A stretch of 64,000 bases of DNA, taken from NCBI GenBank assembly GCA_022563255.1, contig JADFNS010000015.1, positions 1 to 64,000 on the forward strand, read 5' to 3'. The notes under the pieces are model-generated. The model saw only the letters and a list, made by a program, of their open reading frames with translations. It was not told where the DNA came from and made no database searches. This document shows positions 56,357 to 64,000 of the stretch, piece after piece; positions within the stretch are counted from its first letter, which is position 1; every line of letters starts with the position of its first letter. The position numbers and the translations under genes are program-made. Source of the DNA: Pseudomonadota bacterium. Its GTDB lineage: Bacteria; Pseudomonadota; Gammaproteobacteria; Steroidobacterales; Woeseiaceae.

Positions 56357-58095
56357 CGACTCGTAGTCCGGTTCGCCATCGCCTGCATGACGTTGCCGGA
56401 TTCCCGGGCAGGCATCGCGTCAGGCGCGACGGCCAATAAACGCAAAGACTCTGACATGATGTCTGCGAAAACCGGGGCCGCAACATCGCTGCCGTAATAG
56501 AGTTCACCGCCGGGTTCGTCGATGACGACCACAGTCGCCAACCGCGGATTGCTGGCCGGAGCCAGCCCGGCGAAAATTGAAATGTATTTGTCCTCGGAGT
56601 AACCACCTTTTGCGAATTTCCACGCCGTCCCCGTCTTTCCGGCGATCCGGTAGCCGTCAACCGCGGCCTTTGCGCCCGTGCGACCTGGACGCACAACCTC
56701 TTCCAGCATGCGGCGCACGGCGTCGGCCGTGGCGCTGGAAATAACCTGCTCGCCAGCGGCGGGCGCATCGATTGCGAAAAGGGAAATCGGCTGCATCACC
56801 CCGCCATTACCGATCGCCGAGTAAGCCTGCGCGAGTTGCAACGGAGTCACGGAAATACCGTAACCGTAGGCGATCGTCGCCTGGCTGATCGGACGCCAGT
56901 TGCTGTAGTGAGTCAGCATGCCTGCCGACTCGCCGGGAAATCCGCTGGTCGTCACCGTGCCGAGACCAAACTTTGTCATCGTTTCCCAAAGCTGCTCGGG
57001 CTGCAAGGTCATCGCCAGTTTGGTAATGCCGACGTTACTGGATCTTGCCAGTATCGTGGTCAGACTGATCCGCCCCAGGTTATGGCTGTCCTTGATTTTC
57101 TTGGCGCCGACGATCACGTAACCCGGCGTCGTATCGACGATGCTACTCGGGCGATACTGACCGCTTTCCAGCGCGGCAGCCACGATAAGCGGCTTGATGC
57201 TGGAGCCCGGCTCGAAGATGTCGGTGATTGCGCGATTGCGATAGCGCTCCGCGACGAATTGCGAACGATCGTTCGGGTTGTATGTCGGTTGATTGACCAT
57301 CGCCAGAACTTCGCCCGTCCTGACGTCGATGATGACAACCGACCCGGAACGCGCGTTATGAGCTTTTACCGCCGCTTTGAGCGCTCTGTATGCGAGATAT
57401 TGCAGACGCAAATCGATGCTGATGTGCAGGTCTTTGCCCGGGCGCGACGGACGAATACTCTCGACATTTTCGATCGATCGACCGAGGCGATCTTTTAGTA
57501 CTCGCTTGGCGCCCGATTCACCGGACAACCAGTTGTTGGCCGCCAGTTCAAGACCTTCCTGTCCCTCATCATCAATGTTGGTAAATCCGATCAGATGACC
57601 GGTGACCTCAGATGCCGGGTAATAGCGGTGATACTCGCGTTGCACGTTGATGCCGGGAAGTTTCATGGCCATCACCAGTTCTGCATCCGCCGGACTCACG
57701 TGGCGTTTCAGGTACAGGAATTCTTTTCCCATACTGCGTGTGACACGCCGCAACAGAGTTTCTGCCGTCAGGTCCAGCGCCCTGGCAAGACGTGGAACAT
57801 CGTCGATTGCCGATGCAAACTTCTTCGGATCGACCCAGATGCTGTCAACCGGCGTGCTGATCGCAAGCGGCTCTCCGTTGCGATCGAAAATAGTGCCGCG
57901 GTGGGCCGAGATTATTTCGGTGCGCAGGTGACGCGTATCAGCCTGCTGATTCAGGAAGTCCTTATCGAGTACCTGCAAGTGCACGGCGCGCGCGACCAGC
58001 GTTGATGCGACCAGCACGAAGAACGCCATCAGCAGCGACACTCTGCCCAGGAAGCGTCGTGCAGTTTTCTGCTTTGTCTCGGCACCGTGTGTCAT
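56353..58095 (-). CDS. ftsI: Septal transpeptidase FtsI (PBP3)
   Basis: The 580-residue class B penicillin-binding protein has one N-terminal membrane helix (~17-38), a pedestal starting RGTIFDRNGEPLAIS, and a transpeptidase domain with the active-site S-x-x-K in EPGSSIKP (~300), SSN triad (~357) and KTGTAWK (~497). It crosslinks septal peptidoglycan with FtsW. The start overlaps the ftsL stop. Confidence 0.97.
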   Translation of the reverse strand: MTHGAETKQKTARRFLGRVSLLMAFFVLVASTLVARAVHLQVLDKDFLNQQADTRHLRTEIISAHRGTIFDRNGEPLAISTPVDSIWVDPKKFASAIDDVPRLARALDLTAETLLRRVTRSMGKEFLYLKRHVSPADAELVMAMKLPGINVQREYHRYYPASEVTGHLIGFTNIDDEGQEGLELAANNWLSGESGAKRVLKDRLGRSIENVESIRPSRPGKDLHISIDLRLQYLAYRALKAAVKAHNARSGSVVIIDVRTGEVLAMVNQPTYNPNDRSQFVAERYRNRAITDIFEPGSSIKPLIVAAALESGQYRPSSIVDTTPGYVIVGAKKIKDSHNLGRISLTTILARSSNVGITKLAMTLQPEQLWETMTKFGLGTVTTSGFPGESAGMLTHYSNWRPISQATIAYGYGISVTPLQLAQAYSAIGNGGVMQPISLFAIDAPAAGEQVISSATADAVRRMLEEVVRPGRTGAKAAVDGYRIAGKTGTAWKFAKGGYSEDKYISIFAGLAPASNPRLATVVVIDEPGGELYYGSDVAAPVFADIMSESLRLLAVAPDAMPARESGNVMQAMANRTTSR

Positions 58096-58382
58096 GGCCG
58101 CTCAATTACATAAATATCCGTAGCTTCAGGTCGCACCAGCGACAGTTCCTCCAGAGCCACCCGTTCGATTCGTGCGTGCGTAGCCCAGGTGCTTTGCTCT
58201 ATCTGCAGCTGACCCCATTCGATATTCAGTTCGTCGCGCTCTCGTGTCAGTCCTTCGAGCTCAACAAACAGTTTTCGCGATTCGTGTTTCGTATACACAA
58301 GCGCCACGGCGCTCGCGACGCAAACGATGGCGACTACGAAAACGAGTAGAAACGGCTGTCGAGCATTCGCTATCTGCATCAC
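58092..58382 (-). CDS. ftsL: Cell division protein FtsL
   Basis: The 96-residue bitopic protein has a short cytoplasmic tail, one transmembrane helix (~11-31, FLLVFVVAIVCVASAVALVY) and a periplasmic coiled coil with heptad-like Leu/Val spacing (~35-75). It forms the FtsQLB complex. Identification rests on size, topology and its fixed place between rsmH and ftsI. Confidence 0.93.
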   Translation of the reverse strand: MMQIANARQPFLLVFVVAIVCVASAVALVYTKHESRKLFVELEGLTRERDELNIEWGQLQIEQSTWATHARIERVALEELSLVRPEATDIYVIERP

Positions 58383-59314
58383 ATCCGCTCCGCAACTCTT
58401 AGCCGCGCACTGCGCGCGCGCCGATTCATGCCTATTTCCTCCGCCGTCGCCACAACTGCTTTGCCCATCACTCTGAATTTCGGTTTAAATTCTTCGGGTA
58501 TTGCGGGCATGCCACGGTACGGCTCCGGTTCGCGAGACATATCCCGCATGAAACGCTTCACAATGCGATCTTCCAGCGAGTGGAAGCTAATGACACAAAG
58601 CCGTCCACCGGTCTTGAGAACGTCCACGGATTGTTCAAGCACACTTGTCAGCTGCTCTAGTTCTCCGTTGATCGCGATGCGAATCGCTTGAAATGTTTGC
58701 GTGGCAGGATGTTTCTTTTGCGCCCTCGCTCGCGCCGGTACCGCGTTCGAGACGATGTCCGCCAGTTCCTTCGTCGTGCGGATCGGAGCATTCGCGCGCA
58801 TCTCAACGATGGCGCGAGCGATTCGCGGCGCAAATTTTTCTTCTCCGTACATGCGTAAAGTTTTGATCAACTCCCTTTCTTCCACGTTCTTAATGTAATC
58901 ACTCGCGGGCGACCCTGAATCCGGATCCATGCGCATATCGAGCGGGCCATCGCGGAGGAAACTGAAGCCTCGACGGGCTTCATCCAATTGCGGTGAGGAG
59001 ACGCCCAGGTCGAGGAGCAGCCCATCGACTCTTCCGATGAGCTTTCTTTCGCCAGCGAATTTCTCAAGTTGCGCACAACACCCCTTAATTAACTCGAAAC
59101 GCGGATCGTCAGTCAGGGACGGTGGTGCTGAAGCGATTGCGTCCGGGTCTCGATCGATGCCGATCAGTCGTCCGTCCTTGTTGAGACGCTTCAGTATTTC
59201 CCCGCTGTGACCACCGCGGCCGAATGTTCCATCGACGTAACAGCCGTCTGGTTTTATATCCAGCCCATCGAGGACCGGCCCTAGTAGCACCGGCACATGC
59301 TCGTTGCCACTCAT
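58379..59314 (-). CDS. rsmH: 16S rRNA (cytosine-1402-N4)-methyltransferase RsmH
   Basis: The 311-residue product begins with HVPVLLGPVLDGLDIKPDGCYVDGT broken over residues 5-30; FGRGGHSGEIL is the S-adenosylmethionine loop. Later LLLDLGVSSPQLDEARRGFS and SFHSLEDRIVKRFM. It methylates C1402 of 16S rRNA in the P site, together with RsmI, encoded 1.2 kb upstream. Overlaps ftsL by 4 bp. Confidence 0.97.
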   Translation of the reverse strand: MSGNEHVPVLLGPVLDGLDIKPDGCYVDGTFGRGGHSGEILKRLNKDGRLIGIDRDPDAIASAPPSLTDDPRFELIKGCCAQLEKFAGERKLIGRVDGLLLDLGVSSPQLDEARRGFSFLRDGPLDMRMDPDSGSPASDYIKNVEERELIKTLRMYGEEKFAPRIARAIVEMRANAPIRTTKELADIVSNAVPARARAQKKHPATQTFQAIRIAINGELEQLTSVLEQSVDVLKTGGRLCVISFHSLEDRIVKRFMRDMSREPEPYRGMPAIPEEFKPKFRVMGKAVVATAEEIGMNRRARSARLRVAERM

Positions 59315-59329
59315 GAAACAAACTGCAAC

Positions 59330-59779
59330 CTAGAAGGAAATCGATTCGAGGTCGGCCGGCATATCGCCGTCGTCCTCGTCGTTAAGCCACTCGTCGCGCT
59401 TCTCGTTCCAGATTGCCTCGTCCCATAATTCGAATTTATTGCCCTGACCGATCAGCATTCCCTGCTTATCAAGACTGGCAAACTCCCGCAGTTCCTTTGA
59501 CACGAGAATCCGGCCGCTGGCATCCATGTCGATTTCAGTCGCGTAACCGACCATAATTCGCACTATTCGACGTGCGACCTTGTTCATGCTGGGCAGGCGC
59601 ACTAACTTGCGCTCCAGCTCTTCCCAGTCAGGGAGCGGATAAACGAGGAGGCAATGATCTCTGTCCACCGTGACAATAATCTGGCCATCACAACGGGCAC
59701 GAAGCCGCTCCCGATACCGGGTCGGTATTGCCATACGCCCTTTGGCGTCCAGTGATACTTTGGTAGCCCCTCGAAACAC
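59330..59779 (-). CDS. mraZ: Transcriptional regulator MraZ
   Basis: From GTG 59779 the product is 149 residues, the usual MraZ size, with two AbrB-like repeats: FRGATKVSLDAKGRMAIPTRYRERL and ATEIDMDASGRILVSKELREF. It binds repeated TGGGN boxes in its own promoter and represses the dcw operon. The frame extends to an ATG at 59848, but that start would lie inside the MraZ boxes and only a few bases after the predicted transcription start; the GTG gives the family's conserved N-terminus. Confidence 0.93.
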   Translation of the reverse strand: MFRGATKVSLDAKGRMAIPTRYRERLRARCDGQIIVTVDRDHCLLVYPLPDWEELERKLVRLPSMNKVARRIVRIMVGYATEIDMDASGRILVSKELREFASLDKQGMLIGQGNKFELWDEAIWNEKRDEWLNDEDDGDMPADLESISF

Positions 59780-59832
59780 GGTATTTCGGACGTGCCGGGA
59801 ATCGCTCTTCTGGCGCGATAGCCGGGTTGAGT

Positions 59833-59857
59833 GCCCAATTCCTCCCACTTTTTTCCA
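59833..59857 (-). promoter_or_regulatory. MraZ operator: three TGG(G/A)N repeats at 10-bp spacing
   Basis: Minus strand: TGGAA (59853-59857), TGGGA (59843-59847), TGGGC (59833-59837), each separated by exactly 5 bp. This is the MraZ-box layout known from other bacteria, placed immediately downstream of the -10 element. Confidence 0.85.
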
Positions 59858-59866
59858 CTTTTCAAC

Positions 59867-59895
59867 ACTATAGGGATGGCCCTGATGGCGGTCAA
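59867..59895 (-). promoter_or_regulatory. Sigma-70 promoter of the dcw operon
   Basis: Minus strand: -35 TTGACC (59890-59895), 17-bp spacer, -10 TATAGT (59867-59872). The closest match to consensus that I noticed in the window. Transcription should start near 59860, at the edge of the MraZ boxes. Confidence 0.85.
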
Positions 59896-60158
59896 TAACG
59901 AAGCTTGATTAGTTGTTGTTGTACAGGGACTTAGAGACGATCCGGTGGCCTAAATAAGGCGAATTGTGGCAGCTTTCGCGCTAGTAATATCAGGCGCTTA
60001 CAGATACTTCTTCAACTAAATATCAAAAGCAGGTCGGAAAACGGCGACAGGGGCCCCCGACAACTCATTTGCACGGTGAAATGCGCAAGCGGCGCACTGC
60101 ATTCCGGAATATAAGCAGAGGTCGATCTATCTTATTGATAAATAAGAAAAAGGAAAGT
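59896..60158. other. Intergenic region between rnpB and the mraZ promoter
   Basis: 263 bp without a credible gene. It contains short A/T-rich stretches and a small CTTATT/AATAAG inverted repeat (60131-60146), just downstream of the RNase P RNA 3' end but without a T run. The rnpB transcript probably ends at the CTTTCCTTTTTC stretch at about 60147-60158 or is processed. Confidence 0.5.
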
Positions 60159-60525
60159 GAGAAAGCCGGAGCCAGCAATAAGCCGGGTTCTGTCATCGAC
60201 AACCATTCATCTGGGACAGCCGTCGCCGACTGCCTCAAGCAACCTACCCGGGAGTCCGCTCGGAACCGGCGGCGGCCCTTTCAGGCCTACTCCCCTATTT
60301 GGTCTTGCTCCGGGCGGGGTTTACCGTGCCGCGAACTGTTGCCAGTCGCGCGGTGCGCTCTTACCGCACCTTTTCACCCTTACCGACCGAGGCCGGCGGT
60401 ATATTTTCTGTGGCACTTTCCGTGGGCTCACGCCCCCCAGGCGTTACCTGGCGCCCTGTCCGAAGGAGCCCGGACTTTCCTCTGCGGCCGAAACTGCAGC
60501 GATTGTCTGGCCAACTCCGGCTCTC
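60159..60525 (-). ncRNA. rnpB: RNase P RNA (class A)
   Basis: Minus-strand RNA of about 367 nt with the conserved cores GAGGAAAGTCCGGGCTCC near the 5' end, the A-rich J regions and the 3' segment AGAACCCGGCTTATTG, which pairs to form P4. The ends are complementary (5' GAGAGCCGGAG with 3' CTCCGGCTTTCTC, P1). It cuts tRNA 5' leaders. It lies between rsmI and mraZ, as in Pseudomonas. Ends are estimated from the P1 helix and uncertain by a few bases. Confidence 0.95.
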
Positions 60526-60541
60526 TCGGTCGCAGATTCTA

Positions 60542-61399
60542 TCAGGTATCGCTGGCTTTCAGTCTCAGCAAACGTTCGTAGAGCGCGTTTCTTTTTTTTC
60601 CGGTCAGGCGAGCTGCAATCTTTGCAACGTCTTTTGCCGGGTTGTGCTGGCTTAGTTCCAGTAACAAACCATCGATATCGAGACCGGACCCGGAGCCGGA
60701 CTCCTCTTCTGCTCCCGAGATGACAACGACGAATTCGCCTTTCTCGACAATCGAATCGCTTGTGACTTTTTCCAAAAGCGAGGCCAGCGTTTCCTGCACG
60801 CACTGCTCGTGCATTTTCGTCAGCTCGCGACCAATGAACGCCCGCCGATCAGCGCCAAACATATCGACCATATCAGCAAGGCTCGCTCGTATCCGATGCA
60901 CCGATTCGTAGATCACGAGAGTGCGGGATTCTCTCGCCAGCGCCGCCATCCATTCCCGGCGAGCCGTCCGTTTGGACGGCGCAAATCCTTCAAAACAAAA
61001 CCGGTCGGTCGGCAGACCCGCGACTGAAAGCGCCGCAGTCACAGCGCTTGCGCCCGGAATCGGCGATACCGTGACACCGTTTTCGTGCGCCGCACGCACC
61101 AGCCTGTAGCCCGGGTCGCTGACCAGCGGCGTACCGGCATCACTGACCAGCGCAATGGATTTTCCGTCCAGCAACATCTTGATGAGCCGGCCAACGAGCT
61201 TTTCTTCATTGTGATCGTGCAGCGCCAAAAGTCGGGGTTTGCAGCCAATATGCGATAGCAATCGGCCGGTGTGCCGGGTATCCTCAGCCGCAACCAGATC
61301 CACGTTGGCGAGTGTCTGGCGTGCTCGCGGCGTCAGATCTTCGAGATTGCCGATGGGCGTCGCAACAACGAACAAAGTACCCGATACATTACCGCTCAT
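60542..61399 (-). CDS. rsmI: 16S rRNA (cytidine-1402-2'-O)-methyltransferase RsmI
   Basis: A 285-residue tetrapyrrole-methylase-fold enzyme: GTLFVVATPIGNLEDLTPRA, ALVSDAGTPLVSDPGYRLVR (S-adenosylmethionine binding) and the C-terminal HTH-like domain with AARLTGKKRNALYERLLRLK. It methylates the ribose of C1402; RsmH methylates the base. The ATG is 19 bp from the divergent lpoA start. rnpB follows 16 bp after its stop, so the rnpB promoter must lie within this gene. Confidence 0.96.
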   Translation of the reverse strand: MSGNVSGTLFVVATPIGNLEDLTPRARQTLANVDLVAAEDTRHTGRLLSHIGCKPRLLALHDHNEEKLVGRLIKMLLDGKSIALVSDAGTPLVSDPGYRLVRAAHENGVTVSPIPGASAVTAALSVAGLPTDRFCFEGFAPSKRTARREWMAALARESRTLVIYESVHRIRASLADMVDMFGADRRAFIGRELTKMHEQCVQETLASLLEKVTSDSIVEKGEFVVVISGAEEESGSGSGLDIDGLLLELSQHNPAKDVAKIAARLTGKKRNALYERLLRLKASDT

Positions 61400-61418
61400 G
61401 TGGCTTGAGAACCTTTAT

Positions 61419-63395
61419 ATGACGAACGCACACAGACATCCTGCCGCCAAAGCGCGTTCGCTGGCAAGCGTTGTCGTATTTCTCCTGGCGATGCTGACGC
61501 TGAGCGCCTGTGGGACGACGGGGCTCGACCGTTTCCTGGGGTCCGGAGAAAATCGAGCGGCGAGGCTTGCCGACGATGGCCAACACAATGAGGCGGCAAG
61601 TCAGTACATCGCCCTTGCGTCGAACGCTGTTGACGCCGAACGTTATCGACTGACTCTACTAGCGGTAGAGCAATGGCTGGACGCCGGAGACGTTTCTCGT
61701 GCACGAATCATTCTGCGAACCGTGCCACGACCGGCAGCGGGACCGCTGGTCGTCATCTGGAATACAAACTCCGCGGCGTTGTCTCTGTACCGCGGCGAAC
61801 CGGACGACGCGCTGATGGTGCTCGAACCGATGAGCCGGCAGTCGCTGCCCTTGCGAGACCGGCTGCGAGTGGAAGCGCTGCGCGCAGATGCATGGATTCA
61901 GAAACGGGATCCAGCCCGCGCCGTCGAGTTGATGACGCAGCGCGAAACCTGGCTCGATACCCGCCGCAGCATCGAGCAAAATCGAAATCGGCTCTGGCAG
62001 GGTTTACTTTTCAGCAATCCGCAAGTGCTGCGTGCCGCAGCCGAACTGGCGTTGAACGACCAGGCGCGAGGCTGGCTCACCCTGGGCTCGCTGGCGACAA
62101 CGACCGGACAACAGGGTATCGGGTGGAACAACGGTATCGCTCGCTGGCGAGAAGCGTATCAGGATCATCCTGCGTTGATGATTCTCGGTGACCGCCAGAT
62201 TCCAGATCAGGAGTTGCTCGATTACCCGCGGCAAGTTGCGCTGCTATTGCCGCTTTCCGGGCAATCTGCGGCGGCTGGCAGGGCTATTCAAAACGGCTTT
62301 CTTGGCGCCTACTTCATGACGGCCAGTGTGCTCGATGAGCGCCAAACCGTGCGTATCTACGATGTCAATTCCGAGGGTGGCGCCAGCGCTGCCTATCAAG
62401 CCGCCGTTGCTGACGGCGCAGAATTCGTCGTCGGTCCTCTAATGAAGAACAGCGTCACGGAACTGGCGAACGACATCCTGGTACCTGTGCCGGTACTGAC
62501 GCTCAACTATTTGCCCGAAGACACTCTCGCTCCGCCGGGCCTGTATCAGTTTGCTCTCGCACCTGAAGACGAAGCAGCAGCGGCTGCCGTGCGTGCGCTC
62601 GGCGATGGATACACGCGCGCGGTCGCGCTGGTACCCAACAACGACTGGGGCCGGCGAGTCCTGCGAAGTTTTGCGACAGAATTCGAGGGTCTCGGCGGAA
62701 CGCTACTCGACTACCGAAGCTATACGCCGGACAAGCAAGATTTTTCCAGCGATATCGAAAGCCTGATGGGCCTGACCGGAAGCGTGCGGCGCTATCAGCG
62801 CATGCGTGCCAACATTGGCGGCAGTCTGCAATTTGACCCACGCCGTCGCCAGGACGCCGAGTTCATATTTCTGGCCGCCGCTGCAGAGCCAGCCCGGCTG
62901 CTCAAGTCGCAACTCAAATTTCATTACTCGGGCGACCTGCCCGCGTATTCCACATCCTCGGTTAATTCGCTGGACGGCCGCTCAAATGCGGATCTCAACG
63001 GCATTATGTTTGCGGACACGCCCTGGCTTATCGATCCGCAACCCTGGATTCGATATCTTCCCGACGTTTACGCCAAACACTGGCCCGAAGAACGACGTCT
63101 CGGCCGTCTGCACGCCATGGGCTACGACGCTTACAACCTGATCGCCGCCTTGTTTGCCAGTCGCGGCGGCGACATGATGGAACTGGACGGCGCGACGGGT
63201 GGTTTGTTTCTCGATCAGCGAGGTCGGGTACACCGGCGTCTTGCCTGGGCGCAGTTTCAGCGCGGACAGGCCATTGCGCTTCCTGATCAGGAAGACACGG
63301 GCGGCCCGATCCAGGACGTGACGCACGACGGCGAACCGGTCATGCCCGATGCTGCCGATGAAGCGCCGTGGGATACCGCACTACAGGAGCTATAG
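61419..63395 (+). CDS. lpoA: Penicillin-binding protein activator LpoA (LppC family lipoprotein)
   Basis: From ATG 61419 the product is 658 residues: lipoprotein signal with lipobox LSAC (MLTLSACGTTG), an N-terminal TPR-like domain (ADDGQHNEAASQYIALAS onwards, to ~260) and a C-terminal periplasmic-binding-protein fold (VALLLPLSGQSAAAGRAIQNGFLG, then FVVGPLMKNSV, GYDAYNLIAAL). It stimulates PBP1a from the outer membrane. ATG 61398 is a possible start seven codons earlier. Divergent from rsmI. Confidence 0.93.
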   Translation: MTNAHRHPAAKARSLASVVVFLLAMLTLSACGTTGLDRFLGSGENRAARLADDGQHNEAASQYIALASNAVDAERYRLTLLAVEQWLDAGDVSRARIILRTVPRPAAGPLVVIWNTNSAALSLYRGEPDDALMVLEPMSRQSLPLRDRLRVEALRADAWIQKRDPARAVELMTQRETWLDTRRSIEQNRNRLWQGLLFSNPQVLRAAAELALNDQARGWLTLGSLATTTGQQGIGWNNGIARWREAYQDHPALMILGDRQIPDQELLDYPRQVALLLPLSGQSAAAGRAIQNGFLGAYFMTASVLDERQTVRIYDVNSEGGASAAYQAAVADGAEFVVGPLMKNSVTELANDILVPVPVLTLNYLPEDTLAPPGLYQFALAPEDEAAAAAVRALGDGYTRAVALVPNNDWGRRVLRSFATEFEGLGGTLLDYRSYTPDKQDFSSDIESLMGLTGSVRRYQRMRANIGGSLQFDPRRRQDAEFIFLAAAAEPARLLKSQLKFHYSGDLPAYSTSSVNSLDGRSNADLNGIMFADTPWLIDPQPWIRYLPDVYAKHWPEERRLGRLHAMGYDAYNLIAALFASRGGDMMELDGATGGLFLDQRGRVHRRLAWAQFQRGQAIALPDQEDTGGPIQDVTHDGEPVMPDAADEAPWDTALQEL

Positions 63396-63748
63396 GCGGT
63401 AGCGCAGAGGAGGATGCGCATCGCTACCTCGTCCACAAAGGTTTGCAACCTGTTGCTCGAAACTTTCGTTGTCGCGGCGGTGAAATCGACCTCATAATGC
63501 TCGACGATGGCTGCCTGACTTTCATTGAGGTCCGCTTCCGCTCATCAAGGTCATTCGCTCCAGCAAGCCATACCGTCGATTATCGCAAGCAGAAAAAAAT
63601 CATTCGCACGGCCGCCATGTTCGTCGCCAGGAACAATCGCTACGCGAATTGCATCATGCGCTTCGATGTGGTCGCTGTTGAGGGCATTGGCGACCCGTCT
63701 ATCGACTGGATCAGCGACGCGTTTCGTCCCGATAATTCAACCCTGTAG
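63368..63748 (+). CDS. yraN: YraN / UPF0102 family endonuclease-like protein
   Basis: The 126-residue restriction-endonuclease-like fold: [23 protein letters not shown] broken across residues 13-35, then [22 protein letters not shown] with the D-E-x-K-like residues (Asp, Glu-Val-Arg in place of the more common Glu-Val-Lys). Function unsettled. GTG start inside the lpoA 3' end (28-bp overlap). Its place between lpoA and diaA is standard. Confidence 0.92.
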   Translation: MGYRTTGAIGGSAEEDAHRYLVHKGLQPVARNFRCRGGEIDLIMLDDGCLTFIEVRFRSSRSFAPASHTVDYRKQKKIIRTAAMFVARNNRYANCIMRFDVVAVEGIGDPSIDWISDAFRPDNSTL

Positions 63749-63798
63749 GCAAGCAACTGCTGGTAGAATTCGCTACACAGTCATTGAGCGGAGCAACC

Positions 63799-64000
63799 AT
63801 GGATCCTGTAACACGGGTTCGCGAACATTTTGCGGAAAGCATTGCGACCAAAGAGGCCTCGGCAAAGTTGCTTGCCGAAAGCATCGTGGCCGCCGGTCGC
63901 TTGATGACCGACGCGCTTCTCGACGATGGCAAGATTTTGAGCTGTGGCAACGGTGGCTCCGCTGCCGATGCCCAGCATTTCTCGTCGGAACTCCTCAATC
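63799..64000 (+). CDS. diaA: DnaA initiator-associating protein DiaA (SIS domain), 5' part
   Basis: The first 67 residues are visible before the window ends: [20 protein letters not shown] and the SIS-domain phosphosugar loop [19 protein letters not shown]. GmhA (phosphoheptose isomerase) is very similar over this part, but the yraN-diaA order favours DiaA, which promotes DnaA assembly at oriC. The ATG is preceded by GAGCGGAG. Confidence 0.88.
   Translation, partial: MDPVTRVREHFAESIATKEASAKLLAESIVAAGRLMTDALLDDGKILSCGNGGSAADAQHFSSELLN

Noticed and set aside
1-64000. CRISPR array or restriction/defence system
   Set aside because: No regularly spaced direct repeats, cas, toxin-antitoxin or restriction genes were found; most of the window is core genome.

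Overview
The window reads as a chromosomal stretch of a gammaproteobacterium. The evidence is conserved gene order. Positions 344-8821 carry tRNA-Arg(ACG), tRNA-Ser(GCT), csrA, alaS, recX, recA and a cinA-type gene, the neighbourhood known from Escherichia and Pseudomonas. Positions 59330-64000 carry mraZ, rnpB, rsmI, lpoA, yraN and diaA, the order known from Pseudomonas. BamD, ZapD and CsrA fit the same class. murB inside the division/cell-wall cluster, a Pseudomonas-type M23-DUF721-lpxC block and one contiguous pil-coaE-zapD-mutT-secA-dcw region point to a deep-branching, probably environmental lineage. I cannot name the genus. GC content looks to be in the high fifties by eye (not computed).

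Layout. 1-2370: the C-terminal end of a tyrosine recombinase abuts tRNA-Arg; then a ferredoxin-NADP reductase, an intact tRNA-Ser, a second tRNA-Ser copy expanded by two hairpin insertions, and csrA with a CsrA-site-rich leader. 2375-11405: alaS-recX-recA (with a LexA box), thpR-pncC-glycosyltransferase, and divergent mutS. 11411-17190: a small lipase-like hydrolase, aspS, a 768-residue membrane/PEGA/FGE/hydrolase fusion, a DUF502 protein and an FmdB zinc ribbon. 17268-22621: clpB with an inverted-repeat leader, a REP cluster, pgeF-rluD and divergent bamD. 22634-26335: sucC-sucD-nadE. 26452-36198: the type IV pilus locus pilS-pilR-pilA-pilA2-pilB-pilC-pilD followed by coaE and zapD. 36195-42096: mutT, secA, an M23-family protein, a DUF721 protein and lpxC. 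42265-59779: a complete dcw cluster (mraZ to ftsZ, all on the minus strand, mostly with overlapping stop and start codons). 60159-64000: rnpB, rsmI, lpoA, yraN and the start of diaA.

How the genes work together. The dcw cluster supplies peptidoglycan precursors (MurB-G, MraY, Ddl), the septal synthase (FtsW/FtsI) and the divisome scaffold (FtsZ/A/Q/L). LpxC, LpoA, BamD and ZapD extend this to the outer membrane and the Z ring. The pil genes form a self-contained pilus module in which PilS/PilR would drive pilA from a visible sigma-54 promoter.

Most of the window is core genome. The unusual material is: two related hairpin elements in the D-loop and T-loop of a duplicated tRNA-Ser; REP elements whose GTAG head contains the stop codons of recA and pgeF; an inverted repeat that ends exactly at the clpB start codon and covers its Shine-Dalgarno; the four-part fusion protein next to aspS; and residue changes at signature positions in MurE, an M23 protein and the second pilin.
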